64,000 nt of DNA from Limnanthes douglasii subsp. nivea (GCA_036936605.1 JAUPFV010000004.1:139792973-139856972), one strand, 5' to 3'; numbered from the stretch's first letter, positions 12,201 to 25,430 are shown. Numbers and translations: made by a program. Notes: generated by a model not told the origin, from the sequence alone.

Positions 12201-12640
12201 CGCTCTTGAAAATATTTATTCTTAATATTAGTATATATTAAATCGGCACCAAAATATCAACTACAAATCTAAATATTACCTCTCCTTGCCAAAGGTAGTA
12301 GACAACTTCGGAGGTTAACGTTTTGCCGGAAGCACGGGCTCCTAAAACAATCAGTAGCGTCTCCATCAGAACCGCAGAATCGACTAGTATCTCGCGCTCC
12401 CTATCGGTCCATTGTTTTGCCCGATTATTTATTTTATTCGTCCGCAAGCCATCACCAGACCCTGAAGCGTCAATTGGATCAATAACCTGAAATAAAAACA
12501 TACGAAATGTCAAAGCTTGCTTGAAAATACTAAATGTCATTTGATAATCTATTTTTAAAAAACAAATAATACAAACATATATAATCAACACCAATAAACG
12601 AGATTAAATCGGTCCCAGGATATTTCGGTAACTAGAGCGA

Positions 12641-12793
12641 CCAACGCCGTACATATGACGTGGGGGCATGGGTATACACTAAATTGATGGCATATGCTAT
12701 GCTCCTACTCCATACATATGGCATGGTGCTTGGTTCCCATGGTATACGTATGTCATAGGTTTAGGTGCCCACGCCATACAGATGGCGTGGGCA
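12641..12793. repeat. Cluster of near-palindromic CGCCATAC/ATGGCG units
   Basis: At least four imperfect palindromes repeat at roughly 30-65 bp spacing: AACGCCGTACATATGACGTGG (split: AACGCCGTACA / TATGACGTGG, 12644), CTCCATACATATGGCATGG (12706), CCATGGTATACGTATG (12738), and CCCACGCCATACAGATGGCGTGGG in two arms (CCCACGCCAT and ATGGCGTGGG, 12769-12792). The last has perfect 10-bp arms. It lies just beyond the plant mobile domain remnant. No coding potential. Confidence 0.6.
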
Positions 12794-12799
12794 AACATT

Positions 12800-15400
12800 G
12801 TCTCCGCCACTGGTTGGGGTTCTTCGAAAATCGTTGGTGAAGAAAACCTACACAGAAACCTACTGATTCAAACCTAAACACTAAAACACTTACCTTTGAG
12901 GGATCGAAAGCCATAAACAACACTAAAACACGATTCGCAAGCCAAAACTACAACGCTAAAACACTTATCTTTCAGGGATTTCGTGATGTCGGATGCTCGA
13001 TTCGGGACTTCTTACTCCTGTCAATCTGCTGGTTTGGACTGGTATCGATTTGCTGGTCAGATGTTCGTTGATTTGGTCCAGTCGATGCGGTTGTTGCCTA
13101 GTCTATGCACTGGTGGTGGCTGCCTTTAGTCGATTTCGTGAAGTGTGCTCGATGTGTAGTGGTGGCTGGTTGATGGCTGGCTTTGGTGGCTTAAAGTTGA
13201 AGACCAAGGTGTTTTGAAGTATTTGTTAGTTGTGGAAGATTGTTGTTTGTGGTTGTTCGTTGATTTTCAACGGTAAAGGTTTTTTAGAAGAGAGGGGTAT
13301 GAGAGAGATTCTCATTAGTAACTTTAGTTTTAATTATTTTCTAATTTAGCTTTTATAAATAATATATTACTTTTAGATTTCTAATTTATATATTAGGTTT
13401 TAATTAGTCGTAGTTTAGGTTTTTGAAAATATAATTTGTTTTTAGAGAGCATGGAGAAAAATGTCATTTTTAAAAAAAATTATGGTAACTTTGCGTAATA
13501 ATTTCTACTATTCTAGGAATTTTATAATTGACAAAATTCTCTAATTTTTTTAATTTCATAAAATAATTTTCAAAAACTGAAAAAAAAAAACGAGTTCACA
13601 TAGTAAAAATGATTTTCTTTTTAGCAATTCTCTATTTTAATTGTAATTTAAATGTTTTGAGCGAAACTAATTTATAAACCTAAAATTGTTAAATGTTACA
13701 TATATTGATGAAATATTTAATACTTTACCTTTCAAATATATATATAGGAGGGATTATAAAAATGACGGAAGTTATTTTATGTAATAACTTGTTGGTTAAA
13801 ATTGATGAAATTCTTCATAAGATTTTGAAAAAAAATTGGCTGAAAGAAAACTTTTAGGTAGGTCCTCGTTAGAAAATGACAGGAAAAAAGTTTGAATTTT
13901 ATGAACCACGTGATAAAAAAATTCAGCCCTAAATTCAATATATCGATTTTATTTATTTATTTTTAAAACGTTAATAATTTACCGAATCAATAAACAAACG
14001 GTTTTGTCGGTAATTGAACCGATGAAAATCGGATCTAATTTTAATCGGCCGGTCTGATAAAGTTGGTTTGAAATCGAATTAATGAAACTAATAAAAGATG
14101 GATTCGAAATCGAACCGATAGAATTGTATTGATAAGACCGAAACCGATAAAAGCAATACGAAACCAATCCAATAATTCGTCACAACCTATTGTTTTTTTA
14201 TTTAATTATTATTTTATGTTTAATTTATTTATAAAAAAATTAAAATCAAATTAAAACTAAACAATTATATTTGGATTTTAATCTAAAAAACAACCGATGT
14301 CACAATTTCAGCGATGTTTTTACCAAAACCAAACCCGTCCTTGAACAATTATAGAAACAATTATATTAATATATATTATTAAAAGATATTTGTAGCAAGG
14401 CGAACTAAACCATATTTCTGTTAAACTTAAATTTTGATTTCACCTAGCACAGTATCGTTATTTTTATAATTTTATAATTTTAGTTTTTGCTTTTAAATAT
14501 TAAAAGAAAATTAACTAAACCGATCTGAACCGGACCGGATTGAAACGAAATCAAACCACAACAAACTAAATCGACACATAAATAAACTGAAACCGCAACC
14601 AATCAAAATTGCACCGAACCGAATACCAAAACGTTTTTTAATCAACTTTAGTACGGTTTCGGTTTGAATCATATCAAAGCTCTATTATCAAACATCATAG
14701 CGAAAGAAACAAAGAAAGATCATGTCCCAAAGCATCGACAATCCAACATTAGCAAAATAACAACGGTCTAGACTATACCAATACTCTCCAATATTTACCC
14801 GAAATTAGTTCATAACTAATAATAACTTTCAACCAACAACAACAAACTTAATTTATCCAAAGAAATTATAAAAAAAAAAACACTTTGTTTTACGACAAAA
14901 ATCTTTTCGAGATTGAATATCCACCGACTCCAGATATCTTATATGGAGTGTGACACTTATACAAGCTCTATTTGATCAATTCAGGTCTTAAACAAATCGT
15001 TCAAAGAACTACGTCACTAATTACGTAGCAATTCTATTGACAAATAAAACAAAGCAATAATAGCGTGAGAGAAAGTGGAACACATATTTATAGTGGTTCG
15101 TCAACTTGCTTGCGTCCACTTTAAGCCAAAACAAATTTCATTCTCATGGTTGTTCAATAGTAACGAAAACATACAAGATTAAGATAACATAGAAATATCA
15201 AGATAACAGTATACAACAATACACTTGATTCTTGGACAAGTGTGTTGCACTCTGTTTATAACGATGCATCATCAATAGTATTATGATAAACCTCAAGGTC
15301 CTTCAATAATCCTTTCATCAATAATTTTATTGCTTTGCTAACAACAATATATGTATCCAGGTTCAATGGAGGATAATACTACTACGACTTTCCAACTTAC
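12800..15400. other. AT-rich region without a supported gene
   Basis: The short ORFs here show no recognisable domain. The ORF-like stretch at 13979-14167 is produced by a low-complexity run of CGGTAATTGAACCGATG-like words. The same composition recurs at 14520-14660. From about 15060 to 15240 the text TGGTTCGTCAACTTGCTTGC and GTCCACTT resembles what I recall from plant Copia LTRs. This fits with being the 3' LTR side of the minus-strand Copia remnant next to it, but no paired LTR is intact. Confidence 0.4.
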
Positions 15401-15499
15401 TGTATTGCCGAATAACATAAGCACATGTCTAGTCCAATATTTCTTATTGTCCAGAAACCAACATAATCGGAATCAACAAAACCATCAACACCTTCTAGT

Positions 15500-18300
15500 C
15501 CAAAACCAGTCTCTCATCACATCAGTGTGAGACTAGTGGATCTCCACATGTACCTCAAAACCCACTTAACAACCCACTTTGTCTCAAACCTACTCCTCAA
15601 CATTACTTTCACGGACTTAATTTCTACCTTATCTTTGATAAAAATAAACATATCATCTACATACAATAATAAATATATATTAGCAGAACCAGTCTTCTTC
15701 ACAAAAATACAACTACCATAGCCTCTTCTTCCATAACCAATATTGACCATTAAATCATCAAAACACTTATACCATCGCCTTTGATATTGTTTTAGACTGT
15801 ATAATGTTATGTTCAAGAGATCAACCTAGTCATTCTTTTCCTTATCTACAAAATCATACATGATATTTCACGTAGATAATTTCTTAAATGATCATATGTA
15901 TGAAAGATGTATTGACGTCCATCTGGTCCAATCATGTCAAACTTGGAAACCATTGTGAGTAAAATCTTGATTTAACTATATTTCACTATGGGAGAGAATA
16001 TTTCATTGAATATACACTCTACCACTAAGTGAACTCTCTAGCAACCAATCTGGCTTTGTACCGAGCCATTCAACCCCAAGAATGTATTCATTCCTCTTGA
16101 AAATCTACTTGCAATCAACCAATTTATGAACTTCGGGTTTGTCTACCAAATCACATGTGTCAATCTTTCGAAACGAAATCATTTACTATTTCATAGTAAT
16201 AAGCCAATTGGCTTTATCCTCACTTTCTATTTTCTGCTTGAAGCTATCAGGTTCAGAGTGAGTAACTTCATATGCAACAACCAATGCAAAAGCTGCTAAT
16301 TTGGCATACTCGTACCTTTAATGATCTCAGATGACTCTTCTCATCATCTCCATTGATATCTAGTAGCCATGTTGAGCTTCATTACCTTCAAAATACATAC
16401 ACTCTTATTTTCCAAGTATATTTAATGGCTCATATCCCCTTAAGCCACCATCAAGTATTGATCCATATGACTTCACCTCAATATCAAACATGTCATTTCC
16501 GTCAAATTGGGCTTTATGCATTTCAACACCCAAATAAAGATAATAATTATCGTTGAATGTTGCATCCATATTGAATGGATACTTCTTATAACCCGTTTCA
16601 ACGCACCATAACTTGTAACCCTTGATGCATTTGCGATACCCAATGAATAAGCACTTCAGGGCTAATATGTGCATAAACAATGCAACCAAACACTCTTATA
16701 TTTAAATAATCTAAAGGCCTCATGTACCATATTTCATGTGGGGTCTTCAAGCCAATCGCAATAGATGGACATTTTCTTATGAGGTAATAGACATGTATTA
16801 CTGATTCAGCCCTAAACTACCTTGAGACTTTAACAGTAACCATTATGCACCTCACCATATTAAGAATGGTTATGTTCATTCTTTCAACAAGAACATTTTT
16901 TTGTGGAGTGTCTCGTACTATTATATACCGAACAGTCCATCATGCTTTGGAGTAATTAGTAAGAACTCATTTGCACTAAATTGAAGATCCTCAATTTCTT
17001 GAACCTATCAAAAGCTTCTCCTTTCAACTTTAACAGATAAATCCATAGTTTTATTGAGTAATTATCAATAATTGATAGAAAATATTTGTTTCCTCCATGA
17101 GATTAAACCCTTTTAAGCCCACAGAGATAAGAATGTATATAATAAAATATTCCAATTATTGTATGTTCAGATTTTACAAACTTAACTCTATTATTATTTC
17201 CGTACACACATGATTGACAAAATTCAAATCTAATCAATTTGTCTTTTCCGAAGAAACCTTGTTTCTACAACTCCAAAAATTTATTATCACGCATATAATC
17301 AGTCTTCTATGCCATAGAGTTGTACCATCTATCGGTCCTTCAGAAAATCTAGTCATTGTGCATATAACAATATCGTCGATCAAGAAATTAAAATCATTGG
17401 ACAATTTCCTTTTCATTAAATTTATGACACCCCTAACAATTTTTATGTATCCATTTTAAAATTTGATAAACAACCTAAGTTGTCCAATATGGCAAGGGAA
17501 ATTAGATTTCTTCTTGGATTGGGAGCGTACCTCACATTCGTCAAAATCGGATCACAACCATCAAACATTAGAATATTTATATATCAAATTTTGGCTATCT
17601 TGCAAGCCTTATTGTTTCCAATTAACACAAGTCATTTATTATTCACTTCAATGAGTGGGACCAGGCCGAGTATGGACTCATATAATATTAACATCCATCT
17701 AGAATCACTATATTTAACCTTCATCTTAAAGTGCACTAGAATCTATACAGAGTCATATCCTTCAAAAGAAACATAAACATCCCTTTAATTTGATATGCAA
17801 TCATCTTGCCTTCGCAGTCGTCCGAGACATTCTTTCCTAAAATGATCCAGGTTCTTGTAATGGTGACATCTAATCTTGGACTTACCAAACTTCGTTGTTG
17901 ACTTTGATCTAAATTTCCCTCTGATCTTACCAGTATCCTTTCTATTTGATTCCCCTCTAATGTTTAAGGTTTCATTGCTACTTCCACAACTTTCAACCCT
18001 TTTACACTCACGAGTTCCAGTTTTGTAGATCTAATTATAGGTTTTAACTCATTCATAGATAGTGTTTCTTTGTTATATTAGATAATATCCTTTAGTTATC
18101 CATATGTAGAAGGCGATGAGTTCAATAAGACCATCGTCTGTTCTTCATAAGTGATTTCCTTACCGAGGTTTTCCAAATTGATAACAATTTTGGAGAAGTA
18201 ATCAAGGTTATCATTATGAGATTTATCCTTCTGCATCTTAAAAAAAAATCACCTTTAAATAGATTCGATTTTTAGGGATTGTATCATATACACGCTTTCT
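15500..18300 (-). pseudogene. Decayed Ty1/Copia retrotransposon (gag-int-RT)
   Basis: Read on the minus strand the order is correct for Copia. A gag segment with NLENLGKEITYEEQ lies at about 18250-18100. A zinc knuckle at about 17826-17870 has its second Cys changed to Tyr (C-x2-Y-x4-H-x4-C). A GAG-pre-integrase segment with LWHRRL (about 17330) and FCQSCVYGN (about 17200) follows. Integrase C-terminal pieces, including CLFIGYRKCIKGYKLW, lie at about 16400-16690. Reverse transcriptase at 15816-15520 has LYSLKQYQRRWYKCFD and the YVDDM active site (about 15650). Stops and frameshifts are frequent throughout. A 28-bp segment with 24 matches occurs near both sides (14951-14978 and 18607-18634), perhaps a relic of the ends. 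Confidence 0.85.
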
Positions 18301-19421
18301 AGTTTATTTCAGACTCCATCTGCTGAATTGTTTTGTGAGAGCTATCTTAATATAATATTATTCAGATACAAGATTATCGTATTATATGTAATTTTGAGCA
18401 TTTCTTCATTCTCAGCCTCATATAAAGTTTTATGCAACTTAGTCTCCCCTGATACGGTTGAAGCAACCTTCTGTTGAACCATAAATATTCACATTCATTG
18501 TCACCAGATTCCAAAACTCATTTCCCGTTAAATCTCTCCACATTGAACTACGTCAGTCCCATTTCAGCTATAACAATCACTCGTAACCAGACTTTAATAC
18601 TAGTTATGACGCTTATAACAACTCTATTTGATCAGGGATAACAAGGGCAACAATTTCACAAGCTTGATACAACATTATAAAAGAATTGGATAAAGTTTGA
18701 AAACAAAAAACTCGAAAAATTATAGATACATATTATAAAAAATTAAAAGAGAAAAATAAACGACTAAACTTACTTCAACTCCCAGACTTATTTATCTCAT
18801 GCCCAACTCTATGGAAGTGAGATATGCTGGTAGTTTCCTCATGCACGATAAAGTTGTAAATTGACTAAATACATCTGAAATCTTCTCAAAATGATACTTT
18901 TTAGGTACATGGGCAGAAATAGTCTTATAAAAGGAAAATTAACACTCAAATGATAATTATGTGTGTATGTAAGAGTTCCATTAAATGGTACATCAAGAGG
19001 GCTAAGAGTTGTAACCACCTTTTTGGACAGTATTGATAAGTATGTGTGTCTGCAGGAGTTCCATCAGGTGGTGCTTTAGAAGTGATCAGAACTATTTCCA
19101 TCTTTTTGCGTTAAGTGTCACCAACACCATGAACACTTATAAAAAAAATTGGAAAATAATGTGGTTCTTGAACAATATGGACTAAAATATCAAACATTTT
19201 TCATCTTTGTCCATGGGTTTTTTGAACTCGTCTTCTAAAAAAACTCTTCATTCTTGTAATTTTTCATTTTCCTTTCTTCCATAAAATGCTTCCTAAATTT
19301 TCATTTTTCCTACGAACACCAAGAACTAACTTAGGGAAAACATTACTTATGTTACATTCTGTTTCCCACCACAAGGAGAAATCCTTATTTAAAGCATAAG
19401 AACCAAATTCAATTATCATAA

Positions 19422-20748
19422 GGGAAAGGCTATATTGGGATCCCGTTTGGCTATAATGAGACCCCAAAATCACAACTTTTTTCTTTAATATGAAATGTCC
19501 ATTTTACCCTTCCTTTATAAGACCAAGTTTGTAACAAAAATAAATTTTCTTTTACTTCTCCCTTAAGCTTTCTCTCTCTAAAAATCCTAAAAATACAAAA
19601 CTGATTCTGAGGTTCAAATATCTCTATTAAACTTTACAACTTCAAGTAAGTTTCAGAATAAATAATGTAAAACTATAAATATATTGAATTCACTGATATA
19701 TCTTTCATGTTTCGGTGTTTACTAAAATTTAAAGGCTCTCTAAGTGAGGCCTATATACTTAATTGATCCTTTGATCTACAGTTATAGTATACTTGAAGTG
19801 CCCAGTTTCCGAAACAAAAATCAAGCAAGTTTTCAAATGATCAAACCATCCGGAACCGAATTTATAGTCTAAAGTTAATAATCGGAGAAGGTTTTCAGAG
19901 CGGAATGATATCAATCAGATTGGTTTGACAAAATTTTGACATAAAGACCATAAAACTTTTTAGGTTTGTAGCTTTTATGAGCTGAAAGTAAGCTTAAAGC
20001 TACACTTACCGGAAGTGCTTTAACCTAGTCAGCAGGAAATTCACCAACGACTATAGATTTAAACTCTGCAGCTTCATCTGCATACTTCTTCTCATAAGCA
20101 CAGAACTTAGAGTTCCATTCAGCTTCAAAAGCTGCACCTTGAGGGGTGTGGCGACTCCAGTGCCTGCAAAAAGCAACCAATTTATTCAAAACCTCATGTA
20201 ATTTTTACATACTATAATATCTAACCCTATTCGCGAATCGTGCAGGATCGCGTGTGTCTTGCTCGCGATCTTGCACAAAAAGAAACTCCAACCCCTAAGA
20301 TTCAAATCGAACCCAAATCCCAAAAAATCCAATCAAATTCAAAAAAAACTGGTACCAACACGTCGATAATCACGAGACTAACACATAACTACAATTTTTT
20401 TTCAAAAAAAATAACAACATTTAGATGAAAATGCGATTTTTATAAAAAACCTAGAATTCTAAATATCACTACAAATACCTAAATAAAATGTATAAAAATT
20501 ACATCAATAAGTATAGGATTCATACCCTGACGTGTTTGTGAGTTCAGATTTGAGAAATATTGAGGTTTTTTTGGGCTGATTTTGAGAATTTTTGTGTAGA
20601 GAAGAGAGAAAAGAGAAGAGTTATGCTGAAATGAAGCTTTTATATCAAGGGTAAATTGGTCATTTTTGGGATCTCATTATAGCCAAAATAGGTATCATTA
20701 TAAAAGGGTCTCATTATAGCCAAATATAGTCTCTATTTAGCCTTTCCC
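19422..20748. mobile_element. Pack-MULE carrying a transketolase exon
   Basis: The element begins GGGAAAGGCTATATTGGG and ends with the reverse complement of GGGAAAGGCTAAATAG. Longer inverted similarity includes TTGGCTATAATGAGACCC on both sides, duplicated within the right end. Directly outside are identical 9-bp copies of TTATCATAA (19413-19421 and 20749-20757), the duplication length of the Mutator superfamily. No transposase is present, so it is non-autonomous. It carries a captured host exon at 20010-20163. A 13-bp hairpin (GTGCAGGATCGCG at 20240 and CGCGATCTTGCAC at 20264) also lies inside. It is inserted within the unidentified minus-strand reading frame. Confidence 0.88.
20010..20163 (-). 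pseudogene. Captured transketolase exon inside the Pack-MULE
   Basis: A 154-bp segment is bounded by a good acceptor (TTTTTGCAG) and donor (GTAAGT). It encodes [20 protein letters not shown], then [25 protein letters not shown], stop, VKALP. This matches the conserved middle part of plant plastid transketolase (typically [20 protein letters not shown] and GELPxGWEKALP). The GW dipeptide position now reads D-stop. Retained intron-like flanks show that genomic DNA, not mRNA, was captured. It is a fragment and cannot encode an enzyme. Confidence 0.88.
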
Positions 20749-21429
20749 TTATCATAAAGCCTTTGTTAGTAAAAGGAGTACGATTCATTACAAAATCAAA
20801 GTATTTTCCATACATGTATATACCAATAATATGATACTTGCTCTTACAAGTTTTAGTAATAACCAAGATTTTTGGACCATAAAAGACACCAACAAGAAAA
20901 TTAACAATAACGATATCCAAAAATGATACCTTTTCATAATGATTTGTCTCATTCTCCTCAGAATCTGCAGAATGTGGGTTTGGATCAGCAACCAATATCT
21001 CGGTAACCAAGGCTTTAGAAATTATAGTATCCACAATTGAATTCTTGAAAAATTATGGGGAAGACAATAATTTAACTTAGAATTTTGACCAACCACTCGT
21101 TTAACTTTAGAAAACTTGCCCTCATTATAATTTGAAATAATATGGCATCCTTGACAAACTTTTCCTCATGCGCAACTGATTGCCAATAACTTTTCTATTA
21201 AGAGATAACTAATATTAACCTTGTTCACTTGAGAATCATTAACCTTTGTGAATTCCAAAGAAGCAACAATATTTGAAGACTTTATGAGGACTCTAGACAT
21301 CAGTTCCAGTCTTTTCGAAACCCCCAAGATCGAATATGCAATAACTAAAACAGGATTATACCATAATCGATTAACAAATAAATTTTCAGGAACCAAGATG
21401 TCCATATAATCATTAAACCATATTTCAAC

Positions 21430-23590
21430 TTTTTTAGAAAATTTGGAATATTGTTAGCAGTATAAAGAAAAATAATTTTGTACTACATATCCAAATATGG
21501 ATATAATATAGCTAGACAATCTATATAAATATAACACATTTGGCAAAAAAATTAGAATAAAAATAACAAAATAGAATAGGCTTACTTGGAAAATCCAACT
21601 AAGAGAACAAAACCATTTATCTTCTTTGTTTCAATCCTCCTAGTTACCTGAGACGTAAACAAACTTATTTATTTTGTACCATATAGCCTATTGGACTTAT
21701 AAAAAATGGGCATTTAGTCCCATGTATAGCCCATAAATAGGGACTAATTTTCGATATTTTAACAAGTTGGGGATCTAAGATGGTACATTTTAAATTTGGA
21801 GGATCAATTGTCTTGGAAAAAGGATAGTAAGTTTTAAATTCACGAGACCATTTTTTCTAGAAAATGAACTCTCGTTTCAAATTCCAAATACATATAAGGA
21901 AATGACCAAATAAACTTCAAGAAGTCTTATGGTCATACCAAACCACACCAGAAGCTACAACATGATAAACTCATTGTCTTTTTAGTTATGGGATAGAAGC
22001 TGTAGTTTCAGTTGAAATATGCATTCATTATTTTTGAACTACAAATTAAAATGAAAGAATAAATATAGTGAATCGTAAAACATAACTATACATGATCAAA
22101 GAGAAACAAATCAAGACCCATTTGCGTATAAAATACTAAAAGATCTTAATGCGTAACATGTATGATTCTAAGATTCATTTTTTTTTAAATTTAAGGCACG
22201 AGATCCAGTCATGAGAATGATGCTCCTTTATGAAAAATATAAAGCTCTTGGAAAGTTGTGACCAAACTAGGAAGGTCTATATAAATTAATTGCAAATACC
22301 AAAGCATGTATTTACAAATTCCAAGACGAAGAGGGAAATTTCTACAACATCCATAGAGCATTCGAAGCTCTACACACCATATAATTTAGTATATACTTAT
22401 AGATAAGTTCCCTTATTATTATTTATATACTTAGGATAACTATTTTCTAATTCGGTGGAACATATAGGTTTATATATATACTTACGATAACTATTTTCTA
22501 ATTCGGTGGAACATATAGGTTTTAAAGAGGCACTTCCTTAATAATAAAACTCTGATGTCTTCTTACTTAAGAAATACCATTATATTAAGGCAAAAGTTCT
22601 AGGCTAAACATACGCATTCGTATTCATACAACAATGTTGTGCAAAACGTATACGTTGTCATGCCATAACACAACTACTTTCTAACACAATATCTTTGTTC
22701 TCTTATAATACCATTGTGAAAAACCATCATATATATACCTTAGGAGCACTCAAGTATTTTGAATTAAATAACAAAACACCAAAATTCCTCCATTTAGGCT
22801 TGATCATCCTGCAGGACAATCTTATCCATTATGCTAAAACACTATAAAAAAGACTAACTCAAACTATATGTGAAGTTTTAGTTGCTAAAAAACTTTTTTA
22901 AAACTAAACAATAAAACAATAAGAATTTTCACGCATTCACGACATACAATTACAAATCAAGTAAATAGATATGTTGTAAGAAAGAATGCAAGTTTCATTT
23001 TTAGGTTAAAATCATGTTAAATTTAAGAAATATTTTTATGCGTAAAATATAGTTCTAAATAAAAATATGTTAAAATAAAATATCATGTCATAATATGAAA
23101 GACTTCGATTATTGAAAATATGTCGTAATAAAATAATATAGCAAATATTATAATAGCACAAAATTATCTCTGAAAGAGGATTTTGGTTTTTGGATAAGTT
23201 AAGTTATTCAAAACAAGCGAAAACAAATCATGATTGGTGATATGAGGATATTTATTTTCTTCAGATTGACGAGGAATTAACTCAGTTCGACAACAAATGC
23301 TAGGGAATAACCACTTTTACCTGGTGGAATCTCTAATTAAAATACTTTTTTCAAATTTTGTCAGAGATGCACTATGACTAACCCGTTTTTTAACATAAAC
23401 TAATGATTACTATATGTGACTTCATTTATAGATAACACTTCATATTGTGCACTAATGGTCTGAAAAAACAAAATGTCTCAATATTTTCAGTTTACAAAAC
23501 GATAAGTTTAAGAAAGAAATACATTTATTACAAGTTAAGAACCTTTGTGAACCAAAGTCTTTACTTTTAATTTTTTTGTTGTACATTCAC
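21430..23590. other. AT-rich region without a supported gene
   Basis: Apart from the tandem duplication at 22424-22522, I see no reading frame, structural RNA or element ends that I can support. Confidence 0.5.
22424..22522. repeat. Two-copy tandem repeat, 51 bp period
   Basis: Two 48-bp copies (22424-22471 and 22475-22522) share GATAACTATTTTCTAATTCG and then GTGGAACATATAGGTTT. They differ at only one or two positions (CTTAGGAT against CTTACGAT). No coding content. Confidence 0.9.
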
Positions 23591-23599
23591 CAAAATGAA

Positions 23600-25430
23600 T
23601 ATATTTTGAATCTTCAGTGTTGGTGTAGTTGATCATAGCACGCCTTTTGTTTAAAGGTACTAGTTCCTAGGCACTCCGTATATCAACTTCCAACGGTTGT
23701 TTGTGAACAAATTAAATAATGTTTGCCTTTAATGTCTTCATAAATTTGCATGTTTGATCAACAATAAGCTTCATAGTTTCATCTAAGAGAACCGTATTTT
23801 GAGATTTTAAATTTTTCACTTAAGTCTCATGTTTGATCTTTTCTTCCTCCAATATAGTGATTAAGCCATCCACTTTATTTTTCAAAGTTATGCATGTTTC
23901 TTCCAAAGTGCACATTTGGTCTTCTAATTATTTGATATTCTTCTGAGAGTCAATTAACTAGAGTTCCACACCCTCCAATTTTAATATTTGAGTTTTGGTT
24001 GCATCATTAGTTAATACCTTAGCCTCGGCAAAATCTTTGACTTTTTTTTGAATGTTCTCCAATTGAAGCATGAATCGCTTCTCAGTGTCTTGATTCGATT
24101 ATTGTTGTAGTGCAAATTATTTTTCTACTTTAGATTCTATGAACTTAAAGCGTCGGATAATCTATACCAAAAGATAAATTTCAATAATGAAATTGTCATT
24201 CTATAAAATAACTATAAAAAAATAAAAAAAATACTCATTTTCATGTCGAACTCCATTGACTGAAATAATAACAAGACCGTTGGATATTTTGATCTCACTC
24301 ATTGATCTTGAGCTGCATCAATGAGCCTGACAACATCATTTATCACAATATTCCCCTCGCCGAAACTTCAAAGAAAATCCATTGAGAGATTTTATAAGTT
24401 TAATAACTAGCTAAAGTCTTTCTTTTATATCAAATGTTTCTAGAGAATTATGCTTATAAGAGGGTGTCGTTTCTTTTCCTAAAGGCCTCGCATGGGACAT
24501 AACATGTACATATATATTTTTTGCAACAACTTTAGGACTTACGACATCAGACTTTGTGGTTTTTAAGTTACCACTCTGGTTTTATAATGTTGTTTTCTTC
24601 CTCGTAGAAAACTCTTTGTACAAACGAACATGCTTTGTTGATGAAAAGTAAAAGTCGGATTATCTCAGCCAAATTGCAGGAGTATGTAAAACATATAATA
24701 TAAAAAATAAATCTACTTACTCTTTAACTCTCAATTCCTATTTAGAGTAGGAAACCGGTGGTCATCACCGATTAACGTAAATAAATTTATGAGTCAGACT
24801 AGTTAGTCACCATTTTTAGTGGTTATGTAGAGAAATGTAATAATAAAGATTGGTTGTAGAAGAATTTATGAAGGCCACTACCAAGAATTCTTGCATCGAT
24901 ATTGGATAATTGACATATTTAGCAGCAATTATAATTCAACTGTGTCCCTTTATTAATAATTGATCGAGACACATTCCCCGTAGTTGAAAAAAATATGATA
25001 ATATTGGATGTAAAGGTAGTCGAACCCCTGCATCTGAAACATAATTCAAAAATACAGTCTTATATGTTATAAATTACGCATGAGTCTCACATTCTCTTGA
25101 TATATGATCATCATTGCTTCAGATAAATTCCATTTCTCTCACAATGGACACAAAATTTATTTTACCAAAAATGATATAGTTCTCCGAATATATCTTTATA
25201 ATTGATCTGACAATCTATAATGAAAGTGGTTTTTATTTTTTAATTCTCATCGAAAAATGGTGTCTAGTGCAGGAACATACCCTCCGATAGCGAGAATTTA
25301 AATGTTTATAACATCTGAGGAAGATGATGGTGCTATAAAAACGAGAGGCGTCGTGTTGATCGGTTTAAACTTAGTTATAGAAGGCGTACAAGTTAATCTC
25401 ATGGTTTCAAATCTAGAAGATTCATAAACG
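23600..25430 (-). pseudogene. Decayed gene with PF04195-like domain and coiled coil
   Basis: Minus-strand pieces resemble the antisense gene of the Tat elements further right. After an acceptor-like TTATGTTTCAG, a segment from 25033 to about 24800 begins DAGVRLPLHPILSYFFQL. It continues with YPISMQEFLVVAFINS, which aligns with NWGLRLPLDPEIFRYFHL and IPLPMEEFVAVASL in the 50958-53976 gene. At about 24120-23620 follows a Glu/Lys/Leu-rich stretch (TLEETCITLKNKVDGLITIL) typical of a coiled coil. A putative first exon at about 25420-25270 contains PSITKFKPINTTPLVFIAPS. Stops occur in all parts. It has the same orientation as the neighbouring gag-protease remnant, unlike the Tat copies. Confidence 0.55.

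Larger units (their letters stand above)
18800..21420 (-). pseudogene. Unidentified reading frame split by the Pack-MULE
   Basis: I do not recognise this protein. The minus strand is open at 21034-20714 and again at 19473-19264. If the 19422-20748 insertion and one 9-bp duplication are removed, the frame runs on without a break from TNKGFMI into IEFGSYALNKDF. Further upstream pieces (21405-21166, then about 21160-21040) look like the same gene after frame changes. The downstream piece at about 19140-18840 contains VTTLSPLDVPFNGT in another frame. The protein has no obvious membrane segments, zinc motifs or catalytic signatures. It was already decayed or has decayed since the insertion. Confidence 0.45.

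Noticed and set aside
13979..14167. ORF as a small gene
   Set aside because: Generated by low-complexity CGGTT/AACCG words that recur elsewhere in non-coding DNA.
14951..18634. 14951-14978 and 18607-18634 as Copia LTRs
   Set aside because: Only 28 bp at 24 matches with no extension, too short to define LTRs. Kept only as a note in the Copia entry.
18800..21420. Endogenous pararetrovirus remnant
   Set aside because: No reverse transcriptase, coat-type zinc motif or movement-protein signature could be seen.
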